64,000 nt of DNA, taken from the NCBI RefSeq assembly GCF_029105185.1, contig NZ_JAFMZK010000004.1, forward strand, positions 62,001-126,000, in the 5' to 3' direction. This stretch comes from Aliiroseovarius sp. Z3 (lineage in GTDB: Bacteria; Pseudomonadota; Alphaproteobacteria; Rhodobacterales; Rhodobacteraceae). The notes beneath the pieces were generated by a model. That model searched no databases, was not told the DNA's origin, and saw nothing but the letters and a program-made list of their open reading frames with translations. Shown here piece by piece: positions 7,907 through 16,790 of the stretch. The first letter of the stretch is position 1; every line of letters starts with the position of its first letter. Made by a program: the position numbers and the translations under genes.

Positions 7907-9742
7907 TCACGAAGCCGGGGTTTCTGCGGGCTGGTCTTCGGTCCTTTTGTGGACCGCGCGGTGAGCATAAACCAAAATGACACTGCCGAGCACCGCCGCA
8001 ATTACCGAGGCAAGCAGGACGGAAAGTTTTACCGACTCCAATTGAATGCCCGTAAAGGCCGAGTTGGCGATGAAAATCGACATTGTGAAACCAACCCCTG
8101 CCAAACACCCCGCGCCGAGAACCTGCATCAAGTTGATCTCTGACGACAGGCGACCCAGACCGAGTTTCGCAGCGACATAGACGAACAGGAAGATGCCCAG
8201 CGGCTTGCCGACGACCAAACCCAGGATCGTACCAAGGCTTTCAGGTGCCGTGAAATGCACGCTGTCGGCAGTGATCAGAAGTCCGGTATTGAAGAATGCA
8301 AACAGCGGCAGAACAAGGAAGTTGATCCAGTTCTCCAAGGCATGTCTCACATGAACACCCGGCGCGCCAAGCCGGTCCATGATGGTTTGCAATTGCATGA
8401 AGGTCGGGGCGGCAACGATGTTTTCTGAACCGATCTGTTTGTCACGCTCGAACAGTTTTGCAGTCTGGGCAGCCACTGCGGCCCGGTTGGCCTTTGCACG
8501 GCTGGGCAAGGCAATGGCGGTCAAAACACCTGCCAGGGTCGCGTGCAGACCGCTTTCATGGATAAAATACCAAAGAACCACCCCAAGGATCAGATAGGGT
8601 GCGCGCCAATAGATCTTGCCAACATTCATTGCCATCATTGCTGCGAAGATGACGCAGGCTGTGATGAAAGCTGCAAGGTGAAATCCATGTCCATAGAATG
8701 CAGCGATGACCAGGATCGCACCCAGGTCATCCACGATGGCCAGTGCCGAGACGAATATTTTCAAAGACGTCGGCACCCGATTGCCCAGCAGCGCCAATAT
8801 GCCAAGGGTGAATGCGATGTCGGTCGCCATGGGAACGCCCCAGCCATGCACCTCTGGGGTGCCCCAGTTCAGTGCTGCATAGATCCCGGCGGGCACGAGC
8901 ATGCCACCTAATGCGGCGATGACCGGCATTGCCGCCGCCGTGCGGTTTGACAGCTCGCCCTCGACAAACTCGTGCTTGATCTCGATCCCGACCAAAAGGA
9001 AAAACAACGCCATCAGGGCATCATTGATCCAGGCCAGCAGGCTAAGCTCTAATCGCCAGCTTCCGGCAAAAAGGCCGATGCTGGTGTTTCTGAGGGCATC
9101 GAAAAAATCGAAAAACCCGACGTTGACGAACAGCAGCGCAGCCACCGTCGCAACAATCAGCGTCATGCCTGCGGACGCGGCCCAATCGATAAAGCGGTAC
9201 GCGGCGACCTCAAGCCGGACGCCCAGCGGACGCTCAATCGCTTCCAGCAGCGCGGCTTCATCCCAAACGCCCTGATAGAGCGTCCCATCGAAGAACAGAT
9301 AGGGGGCCGACGGTGGAACCTCTTTGGACAGTGAGTTGCGGTCATGTTGGATACGTTGGGCGACGTCGGGTGCGTCCAGATCCGCTTCAAATCTGGCCAG
9401 ATCGAGTCCGAGCTTGTTTGCCAGCTTGATGACGGATGGGCGCGTATATTTGGGCGGTGCTTCAAACAGTGCAGTGAACATGTCGAAAAAGCGGCCCTGT
9501 TGTCCGGCTGCGATGGCGGCCCGCGCTGCAATGTCTGCCCGTTTATCGCCTTCAGGATAGGTGAAGCGAATGGCGACCGTAACCTGATCAGGTGATAGCC
9601 GATCGGCCAGTCGCAGAATGATATCCCGAAGACGCCGGGTGGGCTTGTCGGTAAAGTCGACAAACCAGACAATCCTGCGGGCGGCGGTTTCATTGCCGAT
9701 GACGAAATCACGGTTGGGGTCGTAGTCTTTGTTCAGCACCAT
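7907..9742 (-). CDS. Thioredoxin-like/NhaA Na+/H+ antiporter fusion
   Basis: A 611-residue protein with two parts. Residues 1-175 resemble a DsbA/thioredoxin-fold domain (start RDFVIGNETAARRIVWFVDF; late VPPSAPYLFFDGTLYQG matches the cis-Pro and NGxxxxG end of DsbA-like folds) but has no CxxC: the active-site place reads DKPTRRLRD. Residues 190-600 are a full NhaA antiporter with about 12 hydrophobic segments and the key acidic residues D308 (ATDIAF) and D338-D339 (AIVDDLGAI), equivalent to the D133 and D163-D164 pair of E. coli NhaA. It should exchange Na+ for H+ across the inner membrane. Start ATG 9742 has GAAGG 7 nt upstream. Confidence 0.9.
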   Translation of the reverse strand: MVLNKDYDPNRDFVIGNETAARRIVWFVDFTDKPTRRLRDIILRLADRLSPDQVTVAIRFTYPEGDKRADIAARAAIAAGQQGRFFDMFTALFEAPPKYTRPSVIKLANKLGLDLARFEADLDAPDVAQRIQHDRNSLSKEVPPSAPYLFFDGTLYQGVWDEAALLEAIERPLGVRLEVAAYRFIDWAASAGMTLIVATVAALLFVNVGFFDFFDALRNTSIGLFAGSWRLELSLLAWINDALMALFFLLVGIEIKHEFVEGELSNRTAAAMPVIAALGGMLVPAGIYAALNWGTPEVHGWGVPMATDIAFTLGILALLGNRVPTSLKIFVSALAIVDDLGAILVIAAFYGHGFHLAAFITACVIFAAMMAMNVGKIYWRAPYLILGVVLWYFIHESGLHATLAGVLTAIALPSRAKANRAAVAAQTAKLFERDKQIGSENIVAAPTFMQLQTIMDRLGAPGVHVRHALENWINFLVLPLFAFFNTGLLITADSVHFTAPESLGTILGLVVGKPLGIFLFVYVAAKLGLGRLSSEINLMQVLGAGCLAGVGFTMSIFIANSAFTGIQLESVKLSVLLASVIAAVLGSVILVYAHRAVHKRTEDQPAETPAS

Positions 9743-9805
9743 CGCTTTACCTTCATCCTAAAGTGGCAGGTTGTCCTTCTGCGAATGGGTGTCCAGTCGG
9801 GCGCG

Positions 9806-9991
9806 TCAATCCACACTGCGGGGGCCAAACAGCAACCAGACAAGAAACCCAAATATCGGCAGCAGCAGGATAAAGACCGTCCAAAGCACCTTGGAAAGCG
9901 GCGACGAACGAGAATTCAGAGTACTGTATATGGCATATATATCAAGGGCTAAGACGATTGCGCCGCCCAAGCTCATGGTCATGTTGTTCAT
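9806..9991 (-). CDS. Small PLDc_N-type membrane protein
   Basis: A 61-residue protein with two hydrophobic helices (SLGGAIVLALDIYAIYST and VLWTVFILLLPIFGFLVWLLFGPR). The second helix with its terminal FGPR is the pattern of the phospholipase-D nuclease N-terminal (PLDc_N) domain found as short stand-alone inner-membrane proteins. The ATG at 9991 is chosen over upstream candidates because GAAAGG lies 7 nt before it. No function is known for the stand-alone forms. Confidence 0.7.
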   Translation of the reverse strand: MNNMTMSLGGAIVLALDIYAIYSTLNSRSSPLSKVLWTVFILLLPIFGFLVWLLFGPRSVD

Positions 9992-10076
9992 TGGCATGCC
10001 TTTCGTTGTCTGAACACAGATCATGCGGTGTGGCCCGCGTTTACATCATCGCACCAGGGGGTGCATCCCGACTGTG

Positions 10077-10883
10077 TCAGTCGATGTCGCGACGAACCTG
10101 CCCCCATGCGAGCATCGCGAAAATTGCTGTACCACCTACCACATTGCCCGCCAGAACCGGCAGGAAGAAACCAAACACTGCCTGTTGCAGTCCAAGCCCA
10201 CCCGTGACCATCAGGTATGCCATTTCCACCGACCCAGCGACAATATGAGTAAAATCTCCCGCGGCGATCAGCCATGTGAACAGCACGATGATCGACACAG
10301 ACGAGGCGCCGGCCTCGGGCAGCATCCAGACAATGGCGGCGACCAAGATGCCCGCCGGAATTGCTCGGGCGAAACCTTCGGCAGGCGGCATGCCGGTGGC
10401 GTGACGCGACAACTCTTCGATCGCTGGCAGGATCTCGGCAGTGATGGCGCCGCTATGGGCATAGAAAGTCGCGATTGTAAAAGCACCTATTACGTTGGCA
10501 AACAGAACGATCGCCCACAGGACAACGATCCTGTTAAGCACGGGCCAGCTTGGGCTGTGCAGAAAGGGCAGGACTGTCGTGATGGTGTTTTCCGTGAACA
10601 ACTGCATCCGCCCGATGATTACCATCACGAAACCTAAAGAGTACCCAAGATTCTCGATCAGATAGCTATACCCCGTATCGGGCAGATAGGTCCGCAACAC
10701 CGCCTCGCCCAGAACCGAGAAACTGATGACAATCCCGGCGGACACACCCGACCAGAACAGGGACCCGTTGCTGCGTTCCAGTTCTTCGTCACCGCTGCGC
10801 CGGATCACTTCGTAAACCGTAGTAGCGGCCAGTTTTCTGGCGTCTTCGATGGCCTGCTCTTTGGCGATTTCTTCTTCGGTCAT
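10077..10883 (-). CDS. Formate/nitrite transporter family channel (YfdC-like)
   Basis: A 268-residue FNT-family membrane protein. It begins with a charged cytoplasmic stretch (MTEEEIAKEQAIEDARKLA) as in the YfdC subgroup, then about six transmembrane helices including LYS-free segments such as LFWSGVSAGIVISFSVLGEAV and MQLFTENTITTVLPFL, the latter being the FNT signature. FNT channels pass small monovalent anions (formate, nitrite, hydrosulfide) or weak acids. It lies 4 nt downstream of the BON-MscS gene, with GAAGG 7 nt before its ATG, so the two are probably one transcript. The substrate is not determined. Confidence 0.85.
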   Translation of the reverse strand: MTEEEIAKEQAIEDARKLAATTVYEVIRRSGDEELERSNGSLFWSGVSAGIVISFSVLGEAVLRTYLPDTGYSYLIENLGYSLGFVMVIIGRMQLFTENTITTVLPFLHSPSWPVLNRIVVLWAIVLFANVIGAFTIATFYAHSGAITAEILPAIEELSRHATGMPPAEGFARAIPAGILVAAIVWMLPEAGASSVSIIVLFTWLIAAGDFTHIVAGSVEMAYLMVTGGLGLQQAVFGFFLPVLAGNVVGGTAIFAMLAWGQVRRDID

Positions 10884-10886
10884 GTG

Positions 10887-12275
10887 TCAGCCTTCCAATA
10901 GGTTGCTGTCTTTATCGCCTTCCACCTGCACTTGCATCTGCGGCTCCAGATTGTCCACCTCGTTTGACAGGTCTTCGTCGATCGCCGTGTGTTCTGGCGC
11001 GCGCTTGGGCGTGGGTTTTGGCGCGATTGGCGGCTTGGCCTGGTCTGCGGATTGTGCAGGTGCCAATGGAACACCCTCTGGGAAGATGATTTCGCGCGCT
11101 TCATCCGGCATGCTGATACCGGCGTCGTTCAACGCCTTCAATACGCGCCGGATCAGGACCGATTTCAGTTTCAGCGGTGAAATCGCTTCTCCATCGAACC
11201 AATAGTAGATCTTGATGATTACGGTGGATGCACCCAGCATATCGGCAAGAACCATCGGCTCGGGCTCGTTATATATCGCGTCATGTTGTGATAATTCGCG
11301 CAGAATGATTTCTTGCACGTCGCCGATCGAGGCGTCATAGCCAATGCCCACTTCGAATGATCCACGACGGCTGGGGCTGGCCGAAAAGTTTTCGATTGTC
11401 GCTTTGAAAACAGCGGCATTGGGGATCTGAATATGATTGCCCTCGGGCGAAACCAGAACTGTGCTGCGGGTGTTCATGCTGTGCACGACGCCTTGGTGCC
11501 CTGCCACGTCGACAAAGTCTCCGCGCCGAAAAGGTTGTCGCAGGCTAAGCAGCAGACTGGCCAGAAAGTTTTCGGCAATGTCACGAAAGGCGAAACCGAT
11601 GACGATCCCGATCACACCCGCACCGCCAAGAACCGAGATTGCAAGCTGCGTCAGACCCGCGATCTGAAGCACGATGTACAGCCCAACCAGAAACACTGGC
11701 AACGCGATGAAGCGCGCAGTTATGTCGCGCAGGAACGGCGAGCCGAGCCGCTCTTTCAACGCCCACCGGGCCAGCCGCGCCACGCCCGTTGACAGAAACA
11801 GCGCCACCGGCAGGATCAAGAACGCCAGCAGGATCAGTGGCGCAGCGGCGACTGTCTTGTCCCACAGGTTGCGCAGTTCCGAGATCGCCGGGTCGACCGA
11901 GAAATCCGCTTCTTGCGCTACCGCCAGTCGATTGACGACAGCGACCACGCCATCGGTTTTCGCCGCCAAGTCACGGGCCCAGTCTTGTCGCTTGGACGAG
12001 GCTGCAGTGCCGTCCAGAAAGACGATCCCGTCCTGAACCTCTACCTGAACACCCTCATACCAACCGGTTGCTTTCAGGATCGCCTGAATGGGCGCTGCAA
12101 TCTGGTCATCCCGCACGTTTTCAGTGACCGAAATGGTTTGCTCCGTATCGACCACTTCGGTTTCTATCCCGTCGTCAATCCCCTCGCTGCTGGATTGGGC
12201 CAGCACTGACCCCGACGGCAATGATGTGGCCAGAAGCAGAGCAACGGCCAAAACCTTTGTGATAGTGATCCCCAT
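10887..12275 (-). CDS. Mechanosensitive channel MscS with N-terminal BON domain
   Basis: A 462-residue MscS-family channel. It has a signal peptide (residues 1-26, ending VLAQS), a periplasmic BON domain (about residues 45-105: IQAILKATGWYEGVQVEVQDG, LDGTAASSKRQDWA), three or more transmembrane helices, the pore-lining helix GGAGVIGIVIGFAFRDIAENFLAS and the cytoplasmic beta domain starting GDFVDVAGHQGVVHSMNTRSTVL. A charged C-terminal tail follows. It should release solutes on hypo-osmotic shock. BON domains are thought to bind phospholipid, so the fusion may place the channel near the outer envelope. Divergent from creA. Confidence 0.9.
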   Translation of the reverse strand: MGITITKVLAVALLLATSLPSGSVLAQSSSEGIDDGIETEVVDTEQTISVTENVRDDQIAAPIQAILKATGWYEGVQVEVQDGIVFLDGTAASSKRQDWARDLAAKTDGVVAVVNRLAVAQEADFSVDPAISELRNLWDKTVAAAPLILLAFLILPVALFLSTGVARLARWALKERLGSPFLRDITARFIALPVFLVGLYIVLQIAGLTQLAISVLGGAGVIGIVIGFAFRDIAENFLASLLLSLRQPFRRGDFVDVAGHQGVVHSMNTRSTVLVSPEGNHIQIPNAAVFKATIENFSASPSRRGSFEVGIGYDASIGDVQEIILRELSQHDAIYNEPEPMVLADMLGASTVIIKIYYWFDGEAISPLKLKSVLIRRVLKALNDAGISMPDEAREIIFPEGVPLAPAQSADQAKPPIAPKPTPKRAPEHTAIDEDLSNEVDNLEPQMQVQVEGDKDSNLLEG

Positions 12276-12431
12276 GGTATGTCCCAGAATTACCTTTGTT
12301 TAAGAACATAAGATGACCTGAATGGTTCCCGAGGGCGATGCCTTTTTTGGGTTTGCGGCTGTAACGTTATGGGGTCGGGGTCGCCTTTCGTCTAAACTCA
12401 ACCCAAACACGCCGAAGGGAAAGCATCAAGA

Positions 12432-12914
12432 ATGGATGTCAAGCCTATGAAATCATACAAAAAAACGCTACTCTGCTTGAGCTTGTTGAGCTTTGCAGGT
12501 CTCATCCCCGCACAGGCTGAGCAGGTGGGAAATGTCGATGTCGATTGGCTGGGCAATGACATCGTCATCGAAGCGATCAAAGATCCCGATGTCGAGGGCG
12601 TTACCTGTCATGTCGCCTATTTTGAACGCGGACTGGTGGATCGTTTGTCCAACGGTAACTGGTTCGAAGACCCATCCAACAGCGCCATATCGTGCCGCCA
12701 AACCGGGCCAATTGTAATCGGTGATATTGATCGTAGTGACGAGGGCGAAGATGTATTCAGCCAGCGCATGTCGATCATCCTTAAAAGCCTGAGGGTGAAA
12801 CGCATCTTTGATGACGCCAATCAGGTGTTGATCTACATCGCACATGCCCGCGAGGTGGAAAGTGGATCAGCGAAGATGTCGATCTCGACCGTTCCGCTTT
12901 ACCGTCCGCAGTGA
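12432..12914 (+). CDS. creA: CreA family periplasmic protein
   Basis: A 160-residue exported protein (signal peptide to about PAQA/EQV). The mature part carries the CreA pattern: VGNVDVDWLGNDIVIEAIKDPDVEGVTCHVA, two Cys residues (TCHV and SCRQTGPI) and a late KRIFDDANQVLIYIAHAREVESGS. The family is widespread and conserved but its role is unknown. AAGGGA lies 11 nt before the ATG at 12432; an alternative start is the ATG at 12447, which would keep a full signal peptide. It diverges from the BON-MscS gene. Confidence 0.88.
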   Translation: MDVKPMKSYKKTLLCLSLLSFAGLIPAQAEQVGNVDVDWLGNDIVIEAIKDPDVEGVTCHVAYFERGLVDRLSNGNWFEDPSNSAISCRQTGPIVIGDIDRSDEGEDVFSQRMSIILKSLRVKRIFDDANQVLIYIAHAREVESGSAKMSISTVPLYRPQ

Positions 12915-13004
12915 ATATGGGTTTGAGAAGGAACATCATTGCTTTTTCCAACTCATGCCGCACATTGATCAAGGACATTTCTTAACCCGCCATACAGGTC
13001 CCGA

Positions 13005-14120
13005 ATGACAACATCCTTGCTTCCAGCAGAACTTGTGCCCGTTGATGGATATGACTGGCCCCGCGCGCCTGCATCCAGTTCTTTGAAGGATGGGTATCGG
13101 CGGATATGGGAGAAGCTGAGGGTGCTGGACGATCGTAATGTCGACCTGTTGCCCGATGGGCTGGAGCGGTTGCCGGAATCATTGATTCCCGACGACTTGT
13201 GGTCCGCCTTGCGCGCGCATCAGTACGCCTGTCTGGACCGCGTTTATCTGGATTGGGCGCGTCGCAAGGATGGTCCAAACACCGTTTGTGCATTTGTGAT
13301 GATGCCAAGCGTACCGCACGGCTTTCTCGCTGATTGGGCCGCAGATCGCGAGTTGGATTTGGTCGATGCCGCCGCGGTGCCGACCGGGAAAAATGCCCTG
13401 ATCGTTCCCGACATTTCATCTTTGGTTCGGCGGACGCTGGAAGGCCGGGCGGCGATGCGCGCTTATCTGACCGAACTGAATGACGCGTCGCGTAATGTGC
13501 TATTGGGGGTGTCCAGTTGGACGTGGACCTATCTTGCCCAGACCTCTGCCATCGAGGCGGTCGTGTCGGATGCGCGCTGTTTTGCGCCGTTCAGGGACCA
13601 AGATCTGGCAGAGCTGATCAAAACCCACATGGGGGAAGAAGTGTTCAAATCCGCGGAGTCTGGCGATGATATTTTGCCCAAGGATGACAGCGACGAGGTT
13701 AACGACCCGTATTTGAAAACCCTTGCTGCCCGGGCCTATGGCTGCCCCTGGGCGGCGATCAGGCTGCTGGATGCCGCGGTGAAGCGGGAAGTGGATGGTG
13801 ACGGCGAGGATGCAGACGGTGATAGAGACGGCGCGACTGATGGGGCAACCTGGTTGCAGGATCCGGCCTCGCCGCAATTGCCGGCGCGTTTCGAACGCAT
13901 CAGCTGTTTTCTGTTGCATGCGTTGCTGATTCACGGCCCGCTGGTTGCGAAAGACGTGGCGGCGGTTCTGCCGATTACGATACCGGTTGGGCTTGTCGCC
14001 GCGTTGGGGCGGATCGGATTGGTGGATGACGAGGCGGGGAAGGTATCTATCCCGCAGTCGGCCTATCCGCATGTGCGGCGCATTCTGGCCGAAGCCGGCC
14101 TGCCACTTGATCAGATTTAG
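13005..14120 (+). CDS. Hypothetical protein, paired with MscS channel
   Basis: A 371-residue protein that I do not recognise. It has no signal peptide or clear membrane helix. The first half is rich in Trp, Asp and Pro (VPVDGYDWPRAP, HQYACLDRVYLDWARRKDG, LLGVSSWTWTYLAQ). A short acidic Asp/Gly-rich linker lies near residues 264-282, followed by a C-terminal helical part (RISCFLLHALLIHGPLVAKDVAAVLP) that could be a winged-helix-like region. It ends 9 nt before the downstream MscS gene, so co-expression is likely and a role linked to the channel or to turgor is an inference only. Confidence 0.75.
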   Translation: MTTSLLPAELVPVDGYDWPRAPASSSLKDGYRRIWEKLRVLDDRNVDLLPDGLERLPESLIPDDLWSALRAHQYACLDRVYLDWARRKDGPNTVCAFVMMPSVPHGFLADWAADRELDLVDAAAVPTGKNALIVPDISSLVRRTLEGRAAMRAYLTELNDASRNVLLGVSSWTWTYLAQTSAIEAVVSDARCFAPFRDQDLAELIKTHMGEEVFKSAESGDDILPKDDSDEVNDPYLKTLAARAYGCPWAAIRLLDAAVKREVDGDGEDADGDRDGATDGATWLQDPASPQLPARFERISCFLLHALLIHGPLVAKDVAAVLPITIPVGLVAALGRIGLVDDEAGKVSIPQSAYPHVRRILAEAGLPLDQI

Positions 14121-14129
14121 GATGCTGCG

Positions 14130-14945
14130 ATGAATGCCGAGAACTACGATCTGACCCGAGTGTTTAACGAAATGTCCGGCTGGACGTTTATGCAGATCGC
14201 CCTGGTGATCCTGCTGTGTTTCCTGCTTTATCAACTGCTGCGCTATACCGTGCCGCGGGTGGCCGAGCACCTGCCTGCACGGTTCCGCCTGCTTGCCCTG
14301 AACCTGATACCGCTGGCGCGACTTATCCTGTTCGCGGTCGCCTTGGTCACGATCACTCCGATGATCTTCAATGTGACGCTAAAGAACTTCGTGTTGGTGT
14401 TGGGCACGGTGGGCGTGGCGTTGGGGTTTGCCATCAAGGATTGGGCCACCAGCGCCGTGGCTGGCATCGTGGCAATATTCGAACGTCCCTATCGCTCGGG
14501 CGACTGGATACGAATTGGCGATGACTATGGAGAAGTGATTGATATCCACACGCGGTCGGTGAAGTTGCGCACCGCTGATGACGATGTTGTCACAATTCCA
14601 CATTCCCGCATTTGGTCCGAGAACATCTCTAACGCCAATGATGGGTCAAAAACCCTGATGTGCATCGCCGAGTTCTTGGTCGCGCCAGACCGATCAACGG
14701 CAGGAATTATCGACATTCTGACCGATGTCGCCCACACCAGCCCATATCTTGATTGGTCCCGGCCCGTGAAGGTGATCATGCATAACGAGGTTTATGCCAC
14801 ACGTGTGCGATTGAAAGCCTATCCGTTCGAGCTACGGGATCAGTTCAACTTCGCGACAGACCTGACCACGCGCGGGCGTGACGCCTTGATCAATGCCGAT
14901 ATCAAGATCGTTTCGACACCGGAGTTCGGGACCACCCCAAACTGA
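14130..14945 (+). CDS. MscS family mechanosensitive ion channel
   Basis: A 271-residue small-conductance mechanosensitive channel of about the length of E. coli MscS. Hydrophobic helices occupy residues 13-32 and about 50-75; the pore helix reads LGTVGVALGFAIKDWATSAVAGIVAIFERPY, with the Gly/Ala-rich packing motif typical of TM3, followed by the beta domain GDWIRIGDDYGEVIDIHTRSVKLRT. It is the second MscS gene in 4 kb, unlike the first lacking a BON domain, and follows the unknown 371-residue gene with 9 nt spacing (AGGA before the ATG). Confidence 0.92.
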   Translation: MNAENYDLTRVFNEMSGWTFMQIALVILLCFLLYQLLRYTVPRVAEHLPARFRLLALNLIPLARLILFAVALVTITPMIFNVTLKNFVLVLGTVGVALGFAIKDWATSAVAGIVAIFERPYRSGDWIRIGDDYGEVIDIHTRSVKLRTADDDVVTIPHSRIWSENISNANDGSKTLMCIAEFLVAPDRSTAGIIDILTDVAHTSPYLDWSRPVKVIMHNEVYATRVRLKAYPFELRDQFNFATDLTTRGRDALINADIKIVSTPEFGTTPN

Positions 14946-14971
14946 TCGCGAACCCAAGGGGCTTTCGTTTC

Positions 14972-14993
14972 TTATTGCAAGTGACTGCAATAA
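14972..14993. other. Stem-loop after the MscS gene
   Basis: A perfect 8-bp inverted repeat TTATTGCA / TGCAATAA with a 6-nt loop lies 27 nt after the MscS stop codon. It is followed by AAAATAGG rather than a T tract, so it is not a textbook rho-independent terminator, but could stabilise or end the transcript. Confidence 0.4.
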
Positions 14994-15241
14994 AATAGGA
15001 ACGCCTTACCAGACTGATTCATTATACGTCTTGTTGTCGCCCTGCTGTTCATATCACTGATCAACAATGACGGCGTTCTTGCACCGCTTGGATGACCCGA
15101 CGGGCGACAGTTGCGGATTTTGCGGCAACCACGGGGCAGCTTTCAAGTTGGAGCAGTTTTGCGGCCAGTATGAGGTTACCCCGCAACGGGTGTTGTGCCT
15201 CACACAAAACGTGGGTCAACTGCTGGGCAAGGTCAGGCGCG

Positions 15242-15661
15242 TCAGTCCGGGTGGTCGGATGCCGCCGACGCCGCCTCGGCCAAGGTCAGCTCACGCAGGC
15301 CGACCGTGCCGATCAGCTCATCATCTTCCACCACCAGTGCGACATTCAGATTCAACCGTGTCAGCAAACGGATCGCATAGCGGGCCTGCATATTGCCGGA
15401 AATGTTGACGGCCGGCTTTTCCATCACTTCGTAAACGCTGACCCGTTCGGGGGCGCGGTTTCGGGCAAAGACCTGCCGTGCGATCATGCTGATCGTCAGA
15501 ACGCCGAACTCGTCATCAGGGGATCGCTTTTCGATCACCATCGTGTCGTGGCCGGATGCCTCAAAGATACGTAGTGCTTCAGCTACTGACGCTAAGCCAT
15601 TGATGATATGCGGGTCTTCCCGCACGGCGTCGCGGACGCGGGTTTCTTCCGGCTGGCTCAT
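15242..15661 (-). CDS. CBS-domain protein
   Basis: A 139-residue protein made of a CBS-domain pair: residues 18-75 (VAEALRIFEASGHDTMVIEKRSPDDEFGVLTISMIARQV) and about 76-130 (VYEVMEKPAVNISGNMQARYAIRLLTRLNLNVALVVEDDELIGTVG). CBS pairs bind adenine nucleotides and act as energy or ionic sensors. Its start overlaps the stop of the PII-like gene by 4 nt, so it is the last gene of a DUF1538-DUF1538-PII-CBS unit and probably a regulatory subunit for that putative transporter. Confidence 0.85.
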   Translation of the reverse strand: MSQPEETRVRDAVREDPHIINGLASVAEALRIFEASGHDTMVIEKRSPDDEFGVLTISMIARQVFARNRAPERVSVYEVMEKPAVNISGNMQARYAIRLLTRLNLNVALVVEDDELIGTVGLRELTLAEAASAASDHPD

Positions 15662-16011
15662 AATTCGTCCTTTTCTAACGAGGCTTTCAGGGCTTTCACC
15701 TGTGTTTCAAGCCCGATTGCGTCTTCGATGTCGATCTGGAAGACCACGCCGCGACCCGGTTCTTTCAAGAACTCGCCCGCAGTGGAAATGGTTTCAAGGA
15801 TGTTGGCGGCAAGGTGTTCCTCTACCAAAAACAGCGCCATATCCCGCTGCCCGGCAACCGTCAGGCCCAGAAAGGTCTTCTTCTTTTCCAACCCTTCACC
15901 GCGGACGCTGGTGATCACCGTGGCCCCGGTGGCGCCTGCACTGCGCGCCGCGTCAACAATGACGTCCGTATATGCATCCTGCACAAGCGAGATGATCAGC
16001 TTGAACTTCAT
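15658..16011 (-). CDS. P-II-like signalling protein
   Basis: A 117-residue ferredoxin-like-fold protein of the nitrogen regulatory PII superfamily: [40 protein letters not shown] at the N terminus, then FLGLTVAGQRDMALFLVEEHLAANILETI and GRGVVFQIDIEDAIGLE. The T-loop part (about residues 38-50) is short and Lys-rich (EGLEKKKTF) with no uridylylatable Tyr, so this is a PII-like paralogue and not GlnB/GlnK. It overlaps both neighbours by 4 nt (DUF1538 upstream, CBS downstream), which points to direct regulation of the DUF1538 membrane proteins. Confidence 0.85.
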   Translation of the reverse strand: MKFKLIISLVQDAYTDVIVDAARSAGATGATVITSVRGEGLEKKKTFLGLTVAGQRDMALFLVEEHLAANILETISTAGEFLKEPGRGVVFQIDIEDAIGLETQVKALKASLEKDEL

Positions 16012-16790
16012 TTGATGTCCTCCGTTTTGGCATCCGGCGCGGACGGTGCGTCCCGTCGCGCGCTATTCCATTGCACCAATTGCGCGTAGCCCATGACCGT
16101 GATCATGGGAAACAGGCTGGCCAATGCGATCAATCCGAAGCCGTCAAGTGCGGGGCTGCGGCCCGGCACGGTCGAGGCCAGCCCAAGCCCCAGCGCAGCA
16201 ACCAACGGAACGGTGACGGTCGACGTCGTAACGCCGCCGCTGTCATACGCCAGTGGTACGATGTTCTTCGGCGCAAAAATAGTCTGCACGATCACAACCG
16301 CATAGCCTACGATCATGTACATATAAAGCGGGGTTCCCGTGACGATACGATAAGTGCCGAACACAAGGCTGAGAGCAACGCCCACCGCAACCGCGATGCG
16401 CAACCCCCATTCCTTCACCGTTCCCCCCGAAACCTCGCGTGCCTTTATGGCCACCGCAATCAGGGATGGTTCGGCAATGGTGGTCGAAAACCCGATGGCG
16501 AAGGCGAACAGATAGGTCCAGCCATGTGCGGACCAATCCGTGGGGTCGCCCAGGAAATCGGGGTTAGTCAACTGGCGGGCCATGGCTTCGCCCAGCGGAA
16601 ACAACGCTTCCTTCAAACCGAACAGGAACAAGCCCAGACCCAGAACGACATAGACGCCGCCCACCAGAACGCTGCGCAGATGAGGCACTGGTTTGCGAAG
16701 CACCACAGCCTGAAAGAAGATCAGGACAACGAGGATCGGCAGCACATCCTTGATGGTCGCGATGAAGGTGATCAGCAATTCATGGATCAT
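16008..16790 (-). CDS. DUF1538 membrane protein, second copy
   Basis: A 260-residue multi-pass inner-membrane protein (about seven hydrophobic segments). It carries the DUF1538 hallmark [22 protein letters not shown] and [20 protein letters not shown]-type re-entrant motifs, with an ending [22 protein letters not shown]. The upstream neighbour has the same motifs, so the pair are two halves of what looks like a duplicated transporter. DUF1538 proteins are predicted transporters of unknown substrate. Both ends overlap neighbouring genes by 4 nt. Confidence 0.85.
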   Translation of the reverse strand: MIHELLITFIATIKDVLPILVVLIFFQAVVLRKPVPHLRSVLVGGVYVVLGLGLFLFGLKEALFPLGEAMARQLTNPDFLGDPTDWSAHGWTYLFAFAIGFSTTIAEPSLIAVAIKAREVSGGTVKEWGLRIAVAVGVALSLVFGTYRIVTGTPLYMYMIVGYAVVIVQTIFAPKNIVPLAYDSGGVTTSTVTVPLVAALGLGLASTVPGRSPALDGFGLIALASLFPMITVMGYAQLVQWNSARRDAPSAPDAKTEDIK

